In this document: piece by piece, positions 31,214 through 42,941 of the stretch | Position numbering within the stretch: the first letter of the stretch is position 1 | Layout of the letters: every line of letters begins with the position of its first letter | Assembly: GCA_016710625.1 (NCBI GenBank) | Contig: JADJVK010000025.1 | Span: 1-58,699 of the forward strand | Source of the DNA: Saprospiraceae bacterium | GTDB lineage: Bacteria; Bacteroidota; Bacteroidia; Chitinophagales; Saprospiraceae | DNA length: 58,699 nucleotides | Direction: 5' to 3' | Made by a program: the position numbers and the translations under genes | The notes under the pieces: generated by a model | What the model was told of the DNA's origin: nothing | Databases searched by the model: none | What the model saw: the letters and a program-made list of their open reading frames with translations, nothing else

Positions 31214-34200
31214 ATGAAAAACATGAAGATTACCTATTTAGATCCACAAGATTGGATAAACAACAGAACAAATAACAATACACTTACGAACAATTTCAAA
31301 AGAATTTTCAAAGTGTTACCACTATTCATGCTCATGCTATGGCAGTTTAGTGCATTAGCTCAAGGACCGTGTGCCTTGAACTGTAATCAAAATTTACGTT
31401 TGTCAATCAGTGCAACATGTAATGATGAAATTACATACGACATGATGACAAACTGTCAAGGACCTGCTGCAAATTATACAGTGTATATTATGAGAGCAAA
31501 TGGCGTCCTTTCCCCTCCATTCGTAACTGGAGCAGATGTTGGAAAAACACTTACTGTTAAAACTATTAGATTAGTACCTTTCAACGAATGTTGGGGAACT
31601 GTAATAGTTGAAGACAAAATAGGACCAACTTTCACTTGTCCTAAAGATACCGTTTTATATTGCGGTAATTCAACAGACACTTCAAAAACAGGTAAGTTGA
31701 CAAACATTGTAGATTGTAGTGGACCAGTTACTTATACTTGGTCTGACTATAGAAAAAATGGTAATTGTTCTTCTCCTGACACACTATATAGAACTTTTAT
31801 CGCTAAAGATAAATTAGGAAACATCTCTTCTTGTGTTCAAAGAATCACATTGAAAAGACCTAATTTAGATTTATTAGCTCCTGGTGTAAATTTCATTTTG
31901 AAAGATACAACTTTCTATAATTGTGGAGCTAATTATAACTTTAGCCCAACCGTAACAGGTTACCCTAGATTACAACAGCCGCCGGTAAATGGCGGAGCTG
32001 CACCACCATACGATACACTTATACTATCAGAAGGAGCATTTTGTAATATATCCGTTTCGAAAACAGATATTATCGAAAACCTATGCTCACCAAATACCTA
32101 TAAAGTTAGAAGAACATGGAGAATTGCAGACAACTGTAATAATAAATGGATCATGAGAGATCAATTTATTTATGTGTTAGATACTACTCCTCCATCATTG
32201 ACTTTGTCATTTGATACTTTAAGATTATCTACTACTAGTAGTGTTTGTGGTGTGTTCGTAACAGTTCCACCAGCTTTATCTTCAGATAACTGTTCAAACC
32301 CTGTTTCAGTAACTGCAACAGTATGGACACCTAGCACTTCAGGACCTGAGAACATCGTTGGTACAGTAAATGTAACAAATGGTCCAGCAGTTTTATCTAC
32401 ATCAGTACCATCAGGAATTCACTATGTTACTTATAATTCAATGGATCTTTGTGGCAATGTTGCGAAAGATACAGCTGTAATTTATGTTAGAGATTTAACA
32501 CCTCCAGTAGCAGTTTGTAGAACAAAAACTGTTGTTTCATTATCTAATGATGCATTTTCAAGAGTTCCAGCTTCTTCATTCGACGAAGGTAGTTTGGATA
32601 ACTGTTGTTTAGGTTCTTTTGAAGTAAAAAGAATGAATGAGCATGATTCTTTATACAAACCGTATATCGATTTCACATGTTTAGATGTTCCTGGACCAGT
32701 AATGGTTATCATGAGAGTTTGGGACTGTAACGGTAACAACAATACTTGTATGGTAGAGGTTGAGGTTCAAGATAAAGTTGGACCATCTATCACTGCACCA
32801 CCAAGTGTGACTGTAGATTGTGGAACAACCTATTCGTTTGGAACTAATTTAGATAGTGCTTATTTAGCACAAAACTTTGGAAAAGTTGTGAAATCTCCTA
32901 GCCCAAGAGGAAACGTTTCTGTTGATATTTACGGAGATGGTACAACTTCTAAAATATTTGTTGGTCAAGATGGTGAAGCATATGACAACTGTAATGTAAC
33001 TGTAACACATACATTTACCAAAAATCTATCTCAATGTGGAGTAGGAACTATCACTAGAACATGGACAGCTAAAGACCCAGGTGGTAGAACTGTAACCGCT
33101 ACTCAAACAATTACAATACGTAATTCATCACCATTTTATATTAATGATACCGATTCAAATAATTTAGACCCTAATGATGGCGTAATTTGGCCTGCATATT
33201 ATTCAGTTACATCAAACAACTGTGCAGCAAATTTAAACCCTGATGTGACAGGCCGTCCCATAATTTCTGAAGATGGATGTGATATAGTACTTGTAACATA
33301 TACTGATGAAACTTTCCAAATAATACCAAATGGTACAACAAATTCACCATGTTACAAAGTAATCAGAACTTGGGTTGTTATTGACTGGTGTCAATATACA
33401 GGAGCTAAAGATATTTTAGGAAATGTAATAGGAAGATGGACTTATGTTCAAGCATTAAAAGTGTTTGATAGCACTCCTCCAACAATTACTAGTGCTCCAG
33501 CAACTGATACTACATTAACATATGGCATTTTAACTGCTTCATGTGTTAGAGATATTTTAGAATTACCACAATTTACGGTAACAGATCTTTGTTTGAATCA
33601 AACAGCTTTAAACAATAACAAAAAAGTAACAACAACTTTCCCTCTTACTTCTAAAACTGCTAATCAATATATTTATAATAATGTACCAGCAGGTACTTAT
33701 AAAGTTGATTATTCAGTAGAAGATGGTTGTGGAAATGTGGCTATCAGATCATTCAATGTAGTAGTGAAAGATACGAAAAAACCAACTCCTGTTTGTCAAT
33801 TGGCAACTATCCAAATCATGCCTACAGGTATGGTAAGATTAGATGAGTTCCAAATCAACAACTTTAGTAACGACAACTGTACTCCAGCTAATAAATTGAA
33901 AATTAGATTAGCTACAGAAATTACAAACAATCCAGATACATTGAAATCATTCATCATCTTTACTTGTAAGGATGTTTGTCCAGGTGGAGTTCCAGTATTA
34001 TTATATGTTGGTGACGAATCTGGCAATTGGGATTATTGTATTACTTCAGTACAAGTTCAAGACAACAACGTACCTAAGGCATGTGCTAACCCATGTGATG
34101 CTTCTTCTACTAATGCAACTATCAGTGGAGCAATCAAAACTGAATCAGGTGATGATGTACAAGATGTGAAAGTAATGATGAATAACAATACACCATTTAT

Positions 34201-35332
34201 AACAAGTACTAATGGAGCATTCCAATTCCCTCAATTGAGCAAAGGAACTGCATACGAAATCAAACCTGAGAAGGATATGAATACTGCAAACGGTGTAACT
34301 ACTGCTGACTTAGTGGCTATCAACAAACATGTATTAGGTTTGGAAAATTTAAATTCTCCTTACAAGATTATTGCAGCTGATATCAACAAAGATGGTAAAG
34401 TATCTACTTCTGATATGGTTGAGTTAAGAAAAGTTATTTTGAGAATTCAAGATAATTTCTCTCAAAATACTTCTTGGAGATTCGTGGACAAAAACTTTGT
34501 ATTCCCTACTCCTACTAACCCATTTGCTAGTGCTTTCCCTGAGAAGAAAAGTATTTCAGCATTGAGTAGTGATGAGCAAGCTAATTTCATCGGAGTAAAA
34601 GTAGGTGATGTGAATGGTTCTGCTATTCCAAACAACTTTTTATCAGCTGACGAAAGAAATGCTATTGGTACAATGAATTTTGAAGTGAATGAAAAAGAAC
34701 TTTCTAAGGATGAAGTATATTCAGTTGAATTCAAAACTAGTGCAGCTACTATCGAAGGATATCAATTTACTTTAAATCTTAATAGAGATCTTGAGTTCAT
34801 TGATTTAGTTCCTGGTAAAAACAATTCAATCGATAATTTTGGTTTCTCAAAATTAGAGGAAGGAGCAATTACAACTAGCTGGAATGGTTCACATATTACT
34901 TCTGATGAAGTATTATTCACTTTAACAGTTAAAGCAAAAACAGCTACTAAATTAAGCAATTCATTATCATTGAATTCTAGATTTACAACTGCTGAAGCAT
35001 ATACATTGAACAATGATGCAAAAGATATCTCTTTAGTATTCAATACAAATAATGGTAAATTGGCTAATAACGGATTTGAATTATATCAAAACCAACCAAA
35101 TCCATTCAATGTAGCAACTGCTATCGGATTTAATCTTCCTACTGCAAGTGAGGCAACATTAACCATCACTGATGCAGCTGGAAAAGCATTAAAAGTTATC
35201 AAAGGCACTTACAATAAAGGATATAACGAAGTTACTATCAGCAAATCTGATTTAGGAGCAGCTGGAATATTGTATTACCAATTAAGTACAAATACAAATA
35301 TTTCAACTAAGAAGATGATCATACTCGAATAA
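31214..35332 (+). CDS. T9SS type A HYR/dockerin/cohesin surface protein
   Basis: This 1372-residue protein is intact. A long N-region signal peptide ends in ALAQ near residue 49. Several HYR-like modules follow, each opening D-x-x-x-P-x-x-x-C-P (DKIGPTFTCPKDT, DTTPPSLTL, DLTPPVAVCR, DKVGPSITAP, DSTPPTITS). Then come a carboxypeptidase-regulatory-like fold, a dockerin-like pair (about 1017-1100; DINKDGKVSTSD), the WRFVDKN and GVKVGDVNGSA motifs, a cohesin-like domain (about 1160-1280) and the sorting domain (about 1290-1372; YQNQPNPFNVATAIGF). The first dockerin loop has lost Ca ligands; the second is canonical. The next gene downstream repeats this whole architecture after a different N-terminus. 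No enzyme is visible; adhesion or scaffold is inferred. Confidence 0.87.
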   Translation: MKNMKITYLDPQDWINNRTNNNTLTNNFKRIFKVLPLFMLMLWQFSALAQGPCALNCNQNLRLSISATCNDEITYDMMTNCQGPAANYTVYIMRANGVLSPPFVTGADVGKTLTVKTIRLVPFNECWGTVIVEDKIGPTFTCPKDTVLYCGNSTDTSKTGKLTNIVDCSGPVTYTWSDYRKNGNCSSPDTLYRTFIAKDKLGNISSCVQRITLKRPNLDLLAPGVNFILKDTTFYNCGANYNFSPTVTGYPRLQQPPVNGGAAPPYDTLILSEGAFCNISVSKTDIIENLCSPNTYKVRRTWRIADNCNNKWIMRDQFIYVLDTTPPSLTLSFDTLRLSTTSSVCGVFVTVPPALSSDNCSNPVSVTATVWTPSTSGPENIVGTVNVTNGPAVLSTSVPSGIHYVTYNSMDLCGNVAKDTAVIYVRDLTPPVAVCRTKTVVSLSNDAFSRVPASSFDEGSLDNCCLGSFEVKRMNEHDSLYKPYIDFTCLDVPGPVMVIMRVWDCNGNNNTCMVEVEVQDKVGPSITAPPSVTVDCGTTYSFGTNLDSAYLAQNFGKVVKSPSPRGNVSVDIYGDGTTSKIFVGQDGEAYDNCNVTVTHTFTKNLSQCGVGTITRTWTAKDPGGRTVTATQTITIRNSSPFYINDTDSNNLDPNDGVIWPAYYSVTSNNCAANLNPDVTGRPIISEDGCDIVLVTYTDETFQIIPNGTTNSPCYKVIRTWVVIDWCQYTGAKDILGNVIGRWTYVQALKVFDSTPPTITSAPATDTTLTYGILTASCVRDILELPQFTVTDLCLNQTALNNNKKVTTTFPLTSKTANQYIYNNVPAGTYKVDYSVEDGCGNVAIRSFNVVVKDTKKPTPVCQLATIQIMPTGMVRLDEFQINNFSNDNCTPANKLKIRLATEITNNPDTLKSFIIFTCKDVCPGGVPVLLYVGDESGNWDYCITSVQVQDNNVPKACANPCDASSTNATISGAIKTESGDDVQDVKVMMNNNTPFITSTNGAFQFPQLSKGTAYEIKPEKDMNTANGVTTADLVAINKHVLGLENLNSPYKIIAADINKDGKVSTSDMVELRKVILRIQDNFSQNTSWRFVDKNFVFPTPTNPFASAFPEKKSISALSSDEQANFIGVKVGDVNGSAIPNNFLSADERNAIGTMNFEVNEKELSKDEVYSVEFKTSAATIEGYQFTLNLNRDLEFIDLVPGKNNSIDNFGFSKLEEGAITTSWNGSHITSDEVLFTLTVKAKTATKLSNSLSLNSRFTTAEAYTLNNDAKDISLVFNTNNGKLANNGFELYQNQPNPFNVATAIGFNLPTASEATLTITDAAGKALKVIKGTYNKGYNEVTISKSDLGAAGILYYQLSTNTNISTKKMIILE

Positions 35333-35349
35333 TATTGTTGATTATTTAT

Positions 35350-35386
35350 CCAGGGGGCGTTTGGGATGTCGCCCTCTGGGTTTTTT
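35350..35386 (+). terminator. Intrinsic terminator between the two paralogous T9SS genes
   Basis: CCAGGGGGCG pairs with CGCCCTCTGG (one G-T pair) and runs into GTTTTTT. It separates the two genes even though they are only 110 bases apart. Confidence 0.88.
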
Positions 35387-35442
35387 ATCCTTTAAAAAAG
35401 ATTGGTTATCAAAATTAATTTCCAATCAAAAAAACGTAAAAA

Positions 35443-38400
35443 ATGAAAAATATAATTTTATCATCTATAAAAAAAGTTTCGCTAGTAGTCACGATGTTAT
35501 TAATGCATTGGATGGCTTCAGCTGCGACTTATACTTGGAACGGTAGTACAAGTACCGACTGGAATCTAGCAACAAATTGGAGTGCTGGTTTCCCTGGGTT
35601 AGCATCATTAGCTGGTGTTGATGTACTAGTGATACCTGATGCTTCAACTACTCCAAATGACCCTAGTACAGGTACTGCAATTTCATCTGCATTTACAAGA
35701 TTAACACTCCAAGCAAATGCAATTGCTATAATTCCAAATACATTAACATTAAACATAACAGATGCTACCAATGCAATCGGTACAAATGTTCTGTCAGGAG
35801 CTTCTTTAACAGTAGACGGTGTTTTAAATACTACTGTAAGATCTACAAATGCTGTAAATAATACAGGTACCCTTATAGTTAATGCAACTGGTAGTGTAAA
35901 TATTTCTAATCCATTATCAGCAACTGGAGATGGTATTCGAAATTTCAATACTGGTACTTTTACTAACAATGGAATTGTTACAATTCTTGGTGCAGGCACA
36001 ACAAATATGGGTATCATTAATACTAATGCAACTTTTACTAATAATCTGACTATTAATATTTCTGATATTGCAGTAGATGGGATTACTAATACAACCAATG
36101 CTGTATATACAAATAGTCCAACTGGAAATATTGTACTCAGCAATTCTCCAACTGGTTTAAGAACAAATACTGGAGGAATTGTAAATAATACAGGTGGATC
36201 AATAGAAATTAATAACGCTATTACAAATGGTATTCGAGTTGGTCTTGGTGCAGGTATTATCAATAATACAACCAATGGATCTATAATTCTAAATACTAGT
36301 AGACAAGGTATCTCAGTAGAAGGTGGTGCTGTATTTAATAATAATACTGGTGCAGATATAAACATCAATACAACAACCACTGCGGATGGTATCAATAATA
36401 TGGGTACTTTTAACAATGATGGTAATGGTACAACTATTCTGATTTCCAACACAGCAACTGAAGGAATAATGAATAATGAAGTACTAGCAACCGCTTCGTT
36501 TGTAAATTCAAATGCAGCTCAAATTGATATTAATAATCCTTCTACTTCTGGTATTGTTAATGGTACTTCATCAAATACTGTAGTACAAAATTTTCAGAAT
36601 TTGAATGCTACTATTAATATTAATAGTGCAATCACCTCTGGTATAACTAATTATTCATATTTTGGGAATGGTGGAGTAAATAGTATAATCAATATACAGA
36701 ATACTACATTAGATGCAATTGTGAATCAAACTGGAGTTTCTGGTCAATTCTTTGTTAATTATTTAGATGCAGACATTAGCATTTGCACAACGTCAAAAGG
36801 AATAAATAATGTGTCAGGTACTTTCTACAATGGAGCATATTCTCCTGCATCACCTGGAAATATTTATATTGGAAATGCTACAATAGTTGCAATTGATAAT
36901 GATGCTACATTTAATAACATTGATGATTCATTCACTGGTTCTATAATAGAAATTGGTACACCAAGTACTTGTGGACCAGTAGTTTTAGGAATTGATAATT
37001 CATCAACTTTTTTAAATACTAGTAATGGCAAGATAACTATTGGAACAGTAACTAGCTTAACTGCTATTAATAATACTGGTACATTAAGTAATACAAACTT
37101 ATGTTCAACAATTGATACTAAAACTGGAAATATTAGTGGAACAGGTAGTTATGTTAATAGTGCAATTTTCTTAACTAGTGCACCTCATAATCAATTTTTA
37201 GCAAGTTATCATTTAGCAACTTCATTTACAAATAGTGGAATTTTAGTAGATAGCTATAATGCATTTGGAAATAATACTACGGCAAATACACCTGGTTCTG
37301 CAATAACGAATTCTGGGATTATTGTTACTAAAAGAGAAGTTTGTTCAGGCTCACCTATTTCGCCAATGGTAATTGGTGATTTGACAACTGCAACTTACAA
37401 GCCAGATGTAAATTGGACAGCTGCTGTTAATGGAACTTTAACCTATACAGCAACTGGTGGAAGTTTTGACTTAGCTGATCCAACTTTTACAGGAATATTA
37501 GATTATTCATTTCCAATATTAAATGGAATTACAAATTGTGCAACTGGATTTACTCAATTATCAGTTACTCCTCCTAATGTTGGTTTGAATTTAACTGAAT
37601 TAAATTCAGTTGGAGCTCCTACAGGAAGAGTTGATTTGTTAAGAAATTTACCCTCACCTGCTAATGATTCTGCTTTCTATACATTTTGTAATGGTGGCGG
37701 ATTTAGAATTGATAATTTTGTTGATTTAAACAATGATATTAATTCAACATTAAAAGCAAATATTGAAATTAATATACCTACAGGAGTTACAATGAATATT
37801 GATGGGTTTCCTGCATTTGTAGGTCCTTTTTCATTCCCAATACCTGTACCATCAGCATTGTTTACTTTGTTAAATACCAGAAATATTACTTTTACAAGTA
37901 CTGTTTTAGGTGTTCCACAAACAGCTACAGTTAGAGTAATTCCATTTTTTGATGGAAATAATAATTTTACAGTTGACGCTGGGGAATGTGCTGATTCAAT
38001 GTTCGTAAGTGTTCAAGTTAGTCAAAGTCCTACTGCTACAGTTTGTAAAGATATCAATGTTTCAATTGACTCAAGTACTTGTCAGGCAACTATAATTCCA
38101 CTAATGATAGGGGAAGGTTTTGCATGTGAAGCGGATTATGATGTATTTTTGATTGGTGCAAATGGACAACAAGTTCCGAATAATACTGCTACAACTAGTC
38201 ATATTGGTTTGACATTAAAAGCAAGATTGATAAATACTATTACTGGAAATTATTGTTGGGCGAATGTAAAAATTGAAGATAAAGTTGGACCAACTTTAAC
38301 TTGCCCTCCTAATTTATCAGTTTATTGTGGGCAAGAAACAGATATTGCAAATACTGGTAGCGTAATTTATCATGATTGTTCTCCTATAAAAAGCAGTATT

Positions 38401-41400
38401 TTTTCAGACTATAGTACAACTTATAAGTGTTTGTATCCAGATACAATTATAAGAACTTTTACTGTAACTGATTTTTATAATAATGTATCTAAATGTTATC
38501 AAAAAATAGCGTTGACAAAACCAGCATTATTATCAACTTTAGTATTTATTGACAACGATACACTATACAATTGCCAAAATATAGATGTTAGACCTCAAGT
38601 TACAGGTTATCCTTCTCTAATAGTTCAAAACTCAACATTTGAAAATGTTGATACATTATCATTGAACCCAAGTATGGATCCAATCTGTAATCTTAGAGTA
38701 ACATTTTTTGATGCAACAGATACTATGTGTTCTATCAACACAAGAAAAGTATTAAGAACTTGGATGATTGAAGATAGATGTACGCCAAATTGGGTAATGG
38801 TTAATCAATGGATCTATGTTTTAGATACAGTTAAACCATATATTACACCAAGTACTTTATCTACTTTAAATGTAACAACTTCTATTGGTTCTTGTAGTGC
38901 TTATGTTACTATACCACCAGTTGGAGCTTATGATAATTGTTCATCAAATGTTACAGTTAATACAAGTATTTTGGTTACTACTCCTTTAGGAGATTCTATT
39001 ATTGGAGGTGTAATTTCTAATGGTGGCTACTTCAATCAGGCTATTAAAGCTGGTACATATACTATCAGATATACTGTAACTGATGCATGTGGAAACTTTA
39101 CATCAAAAGATAGAACATTAGTAATTGAAGATAAATCACAACCTGTTGCTATTTGTAGAACTGCAACTACTATTAATTTAGTGGGCGATACGACTTCACC
39201 AATACCAGCTAAGAATTTTGATGAAGGAAGTTATGACTGTTGTATCGATAGATTCGAAGTAAAAAGAATGAGTGAAGATGATACTTTATACAGACCTAGC
39301 ATTACTTTCAATTGTAATGATATTACAGAAATGGTTGTAATGAGAGTTTGGGATTGCAGTGGAAATTCAAATACTTGTATGATCAGTGTAAACATTCAAG
39401 ATAAAGTTAAACCTTTCATAGTAGGTCCTCCAAACTTATCCATCGAATGTAATGCTTTAGACAATAAGAGTTTATCTGTTAGCTACTTAAATTCTAAATT
39501 TGGAAAAATTGTTATCGGAAGTGCAACTAGAGATTCTATTAGAATTGACAAATACAATGATGGAACTAGTGATTTAGTAGGTGTAGGTATTGATGGTTAC
39601 TCAACAGATAACTGTGGTGTACCAACTATTACTCAAACTTTTATTCCTAGCATTAATAGCTGCGGAATAGGTACTATTATCCGTACTTTTGTTGTAACTG
39701 ATAAAACTGGATTAAGAGATTCTGTAAAACAGTATATTACAATTCAAAATAGCAAGCCATTCTTTATCAATAGTACAGATCCTTTAGATCTTACTGATGG
39801 AGTTGTTTGGCCAAAAGATACAGTTCTTACACCAGCAACTTGTAATCCAAATTTGGATCCATCTGTAATGGGAAGACCTGTTATTACAGAGAATTCATGT
39901 GACCAAGTTTTAGTATCTTATAAAGATGATGTGTTCAAAAAAGCGCCAAATTCTAATGATACATTACCTTGTTTCAAATTATTGAGAACTTGGACAATCA
40001 TTGATTGGTGTCAATATCAAGGTACTGGCGGTGGAAGTGGTCGTTGGGAATACCAACAAGTAATCAAAGTATTTGATAATACTTCACCAACTATTACTGA
40101 TGCTCCTGCTGAAGGATCTACTTTAACTTATGGTTTTATTAATACCACTTGTATTAAGGATTCACTTTTATTACCACAGTTTACAGCAGTGGATGCATGT
40201 GTATCTCAGTCTGTATTAAATGGAAACAAAGTGGTTACTACAGATTTCCCAGTTGCATCTAGAACATCTAATCAATATTTATTTGTGAATGTACCAGCTG
40301 GAACATACTCAGTAAGATATTTAGTGGAAGATGATTGTGGAAATTCAGTATACAGAAACTTCTTGGTTAATGTGAAAGATTCTAAAGCACCAACACCTAC
40401 TTGTAGATTATCTTCAATAGATATCATGGCAACTGGTATGGTTAGAATGGATTCTTTACATGTTAATAATTTCAGTAGCGACAATTGTACACCGATGTCT
40501 AATTTGAAAATCAGATTATCAAGAGGTGTTTCTTTATTACCTGATACTTTAGCGAATTCAATCATCTTTACTTGTACTGATGTTTGTAATTCTCCAGTAG
40601 CGGTATATATGTATGTAGGAGATCAAAGTGGAAATTGGGACTATTGTGTAACAACAGTTCAGGTTCAAGATAATATCATTCCTAGTGCATGTAGCTGTTC
40701 AAGCTCTGATAAAGCATCTATAACAGGTGCTATAAAAACTGAGGTTGGTGAAGATGTACAAGATGTAAATGTGAAAATTAGTACAAACAATAATTTTGTT
40801 ACTTCGTCAAATGGATTTTTCCAATTCCCGAATTTAACAAAAGGTACGAATTATTCAATTGAACCAGAGAAAGATATTGAAGTAATGAATGGTGTAACTA
40901 CAGCTGACTTAGTTGCAATTAACAAACATATATTGGCAATTACTGCATTAAATACACCATACAAACAAATCGCTGCCGATGTAAACAAAGATGGTAAGAT
41001 ATCAACAGCTGATATGGTAGAATTAAGAAAAATGATTTTATATATCAATGATAAATTCCCTAACGGTAATAAATCTTGGAGATTTGTGGATAAAAACTAT
41101 CAATTTACCACATTACAACCTTTAAAAGAGGCATTTACAGAAATTAAGACAATTAGTGGGTTAACTACTAACACAAATGCTGACTTTGTTGGAATAAAAG
41201 TAGGGGATGTAAATAATACTGCAATACCGAATACTTTAATAGGTACAAGTGAAAGAAGCGGTGATAAAATCACTATTTCAGCAAGTGAAAAATCATTCAC
41301 AAACGACGAATTAGTTAATGTTACATTTGATATTGATCAAATCAAACAATTAGCTGGTTTACAATTTACATTAAATTTTGATCAAAATGCTTTAGAATTT

Positions 41401-41924
41401 GTAGGAATCAAACAAAATTCAAATAGTTCAGCACTGATGAAAACTTTGGTTTTGCATTGTTAGATAAAGGAGCTATTACATTTAGTTGGAATACAAATAA
41501 AGAGATTTTGAATTCAAATATGTTCGAATTAGTTTTCAAAGCTAAAGGAAAAGGAAATATTTCAAATTCAATTAGTATTAATTCAAGATATACAACATCT
41601 GAAGCCTATACAATTGATCATGAAGTAATGGGAGTTGAATTGAAATTCACTGGTACAAACCAAGAATTTACATTATTCCAAAACCAACCAAATCCTTTTG
41701 ATAATCAAACGATTATCAGCTTTAACCTTCCAGAAGCTTCTAAAGCAACATTATCAATCATTGATATGTCTGGTAAGGTAGTAAAAGAGGTTAGTGGAAA
41801 CTACTTCAAAGGTTATAATGAAGTTATGATAAGACGCAGTGATTTACCTACAATGGGTGTATATCACTATCAATTGAGAAGCGAAACACATACTGCTTCT
41901 AAAAAGTTGATTGTCTTAGAATAA
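35443..41924 (+). CDS. Giant T9SS type A protein: beta-helix-like N-terminus plus HYR/dockerin/cohesin, frameshifted
   Basis: A signal peptide (MKNIILSSIKKVSLVVTML to ASA) opens into TYTWNGSTSTDWNLATNWSA, typical of repeat-rich surface proteins. Residues about 30-680 are Asn/Thr/Gly/Ile-rich short repeats (NNTGTLIV, TNNGIVTI, GIINTNATFTNN), as in right-handed beta-helices. From about residue 867 (VCKDINVSIDSSTCQ) to the end it parallels the upstream 1372-residue protein: HYR modules, dockerin-like pair (about 1807-1885; DVNKDGKISTAD), GIKVGDVNNTA, a cohesin-like domain and a sorting tail (LFQNQPNPFDNQTIISF). The frame changes between about 41427 and 41441; the second frame resumes at DENFGFALLDKGAITFSW. 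The total is about 2160 residues. This lesion is not in a clear homopolymer. Confidence 0.83.
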
Positions 41925-41966
41925 GAATAGAACATTCTTTGCAAGTGTGTATATACGAACATCTAG

Positions 41967-42000
41967 CCGAGGTAGCAAAAGAGCTGCCTCGGTTTTTTTT
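41967..42000 (+). terminator. Intrinsic terminator
   Basis: CCGAGGTAGC pairs exactly with GCTGCCTCGG around a 6-base loop and runs into eight T. Confidence 0.9.
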
Positions 42001-42009
42001 ATTTACTGA

Positions 42010-42875
42010 TTAATGCTTTCTGACATTTACGATTTCTAAGTAATAAATATATTGTTTAAGGGGTCTTTAATTTTTCCCCAAGTGAATTTTGCAGGGGAAA
42101 ACACTATGGCATTTCCTCCTTCACCAACTAATTTTAAACCATCTTTAAATACAGGGAGTAATTTACCTGAATTAATGTTGATTGCTTCAGGAGCAGCTTT
42201 TTCAAAAGTAGAACCTAATTTCTTTCCACCTAAAGTATATGAAATGCTTGAAATCTAACTCCTCTTTTGGCTTTTTACATTATTACCATTTCTAATTATT
42301 TTATATAAACTCCATATGATAAGACTTTCAAATCAGAACCTTTGTTTAAATTTGGTCAATAAATTTTATACTATATTTCCAACTATTGAGATCATTTTTT
42401 TATATAATTGATAATCAAGCATTGATTTTGCCGAAAATGAGAATTAAATGCATCTTCTTTTAGCAATAATTTTCTAAAATTTCAAATTCGAAATTAAATA
42501 CTCTCTAGTTGGCATATTCTTTAATTTACTTTGCTCCAAAAAATCATTTGGCAAATTCATTTTTATTTTTACACTATCTCCTTCATTCATTTCTTTTAAT
42601 GCCAAAAGAAATTGATTTCGTCCGTTATTTTTAGCTTCATTTTCATTAAATTCCATAGTTACACCATCAGGGTTAACATCAGTACTATAGTCATAAGTTG
42701 AATCATTATATTCAGTTACATATTCAATAAGACAAAAATCTCCAGGTTTGGGCTTTGTATTTGAATTTGATTTTTCTAATAAAGTCATTGAAGCATAATC
42801 AGTTAACTTTATACTTTTCTCTTGGTTCTTACATGATACCACAAACAAAACAACCACAATAAATACTCTATACAT
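42010..42875 (-). pseudogene. Decayed FKBP-type peptidyl-prolyl isomerase lipoprotein
   Basis: The first 133 residues form a lipoprotein start (VVVLFVVSC lipobox) and an FKBP-like domain (GDFCLIEYVTEYNDSTYD, then GDSVKIKMNLP). A stop at 42474 ends this frame. Further downstream on the same strand an FKBP C-terminal domain is readable: ISYTLGGKKLGSTFEKAAPE, LPVFKDGLKLVGEGGNAIVF, SPAKFTWG, YYLEIVNV, ending at 42010. Several in-frame stops and shifts lie between, including a TAG just before ISSISYTLGG. Intact relatives are two-domain outer-membrane isomerases. A 68-residue plus-strand ORF over the second domain is only its shadow. The many lesions mark true decay rather than a sequencing slip. 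Confidence 0.75.
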
Positions 42876-42941
42876 ATGAAAAAATTATTTTATTATAAAA
42901 GATTGCAACTAGATGCATTGTTATTTCCAATAACTAAAAGG

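Noticed and set aside
35529..36452. 307-residue minus-strand ORF
   Set aside because: It is antisense to the repeat-rich N-terminus of the giant T9SS protein; its Val/Ile/Pro-rich sequence mirrors the Asn/Thr repeats.
42052..42258. 68-residue plus-strand ORF
   Set aside because: It is the shadow of the FKBP C-terminal domain, whose conserved motifs read on the minus strand.
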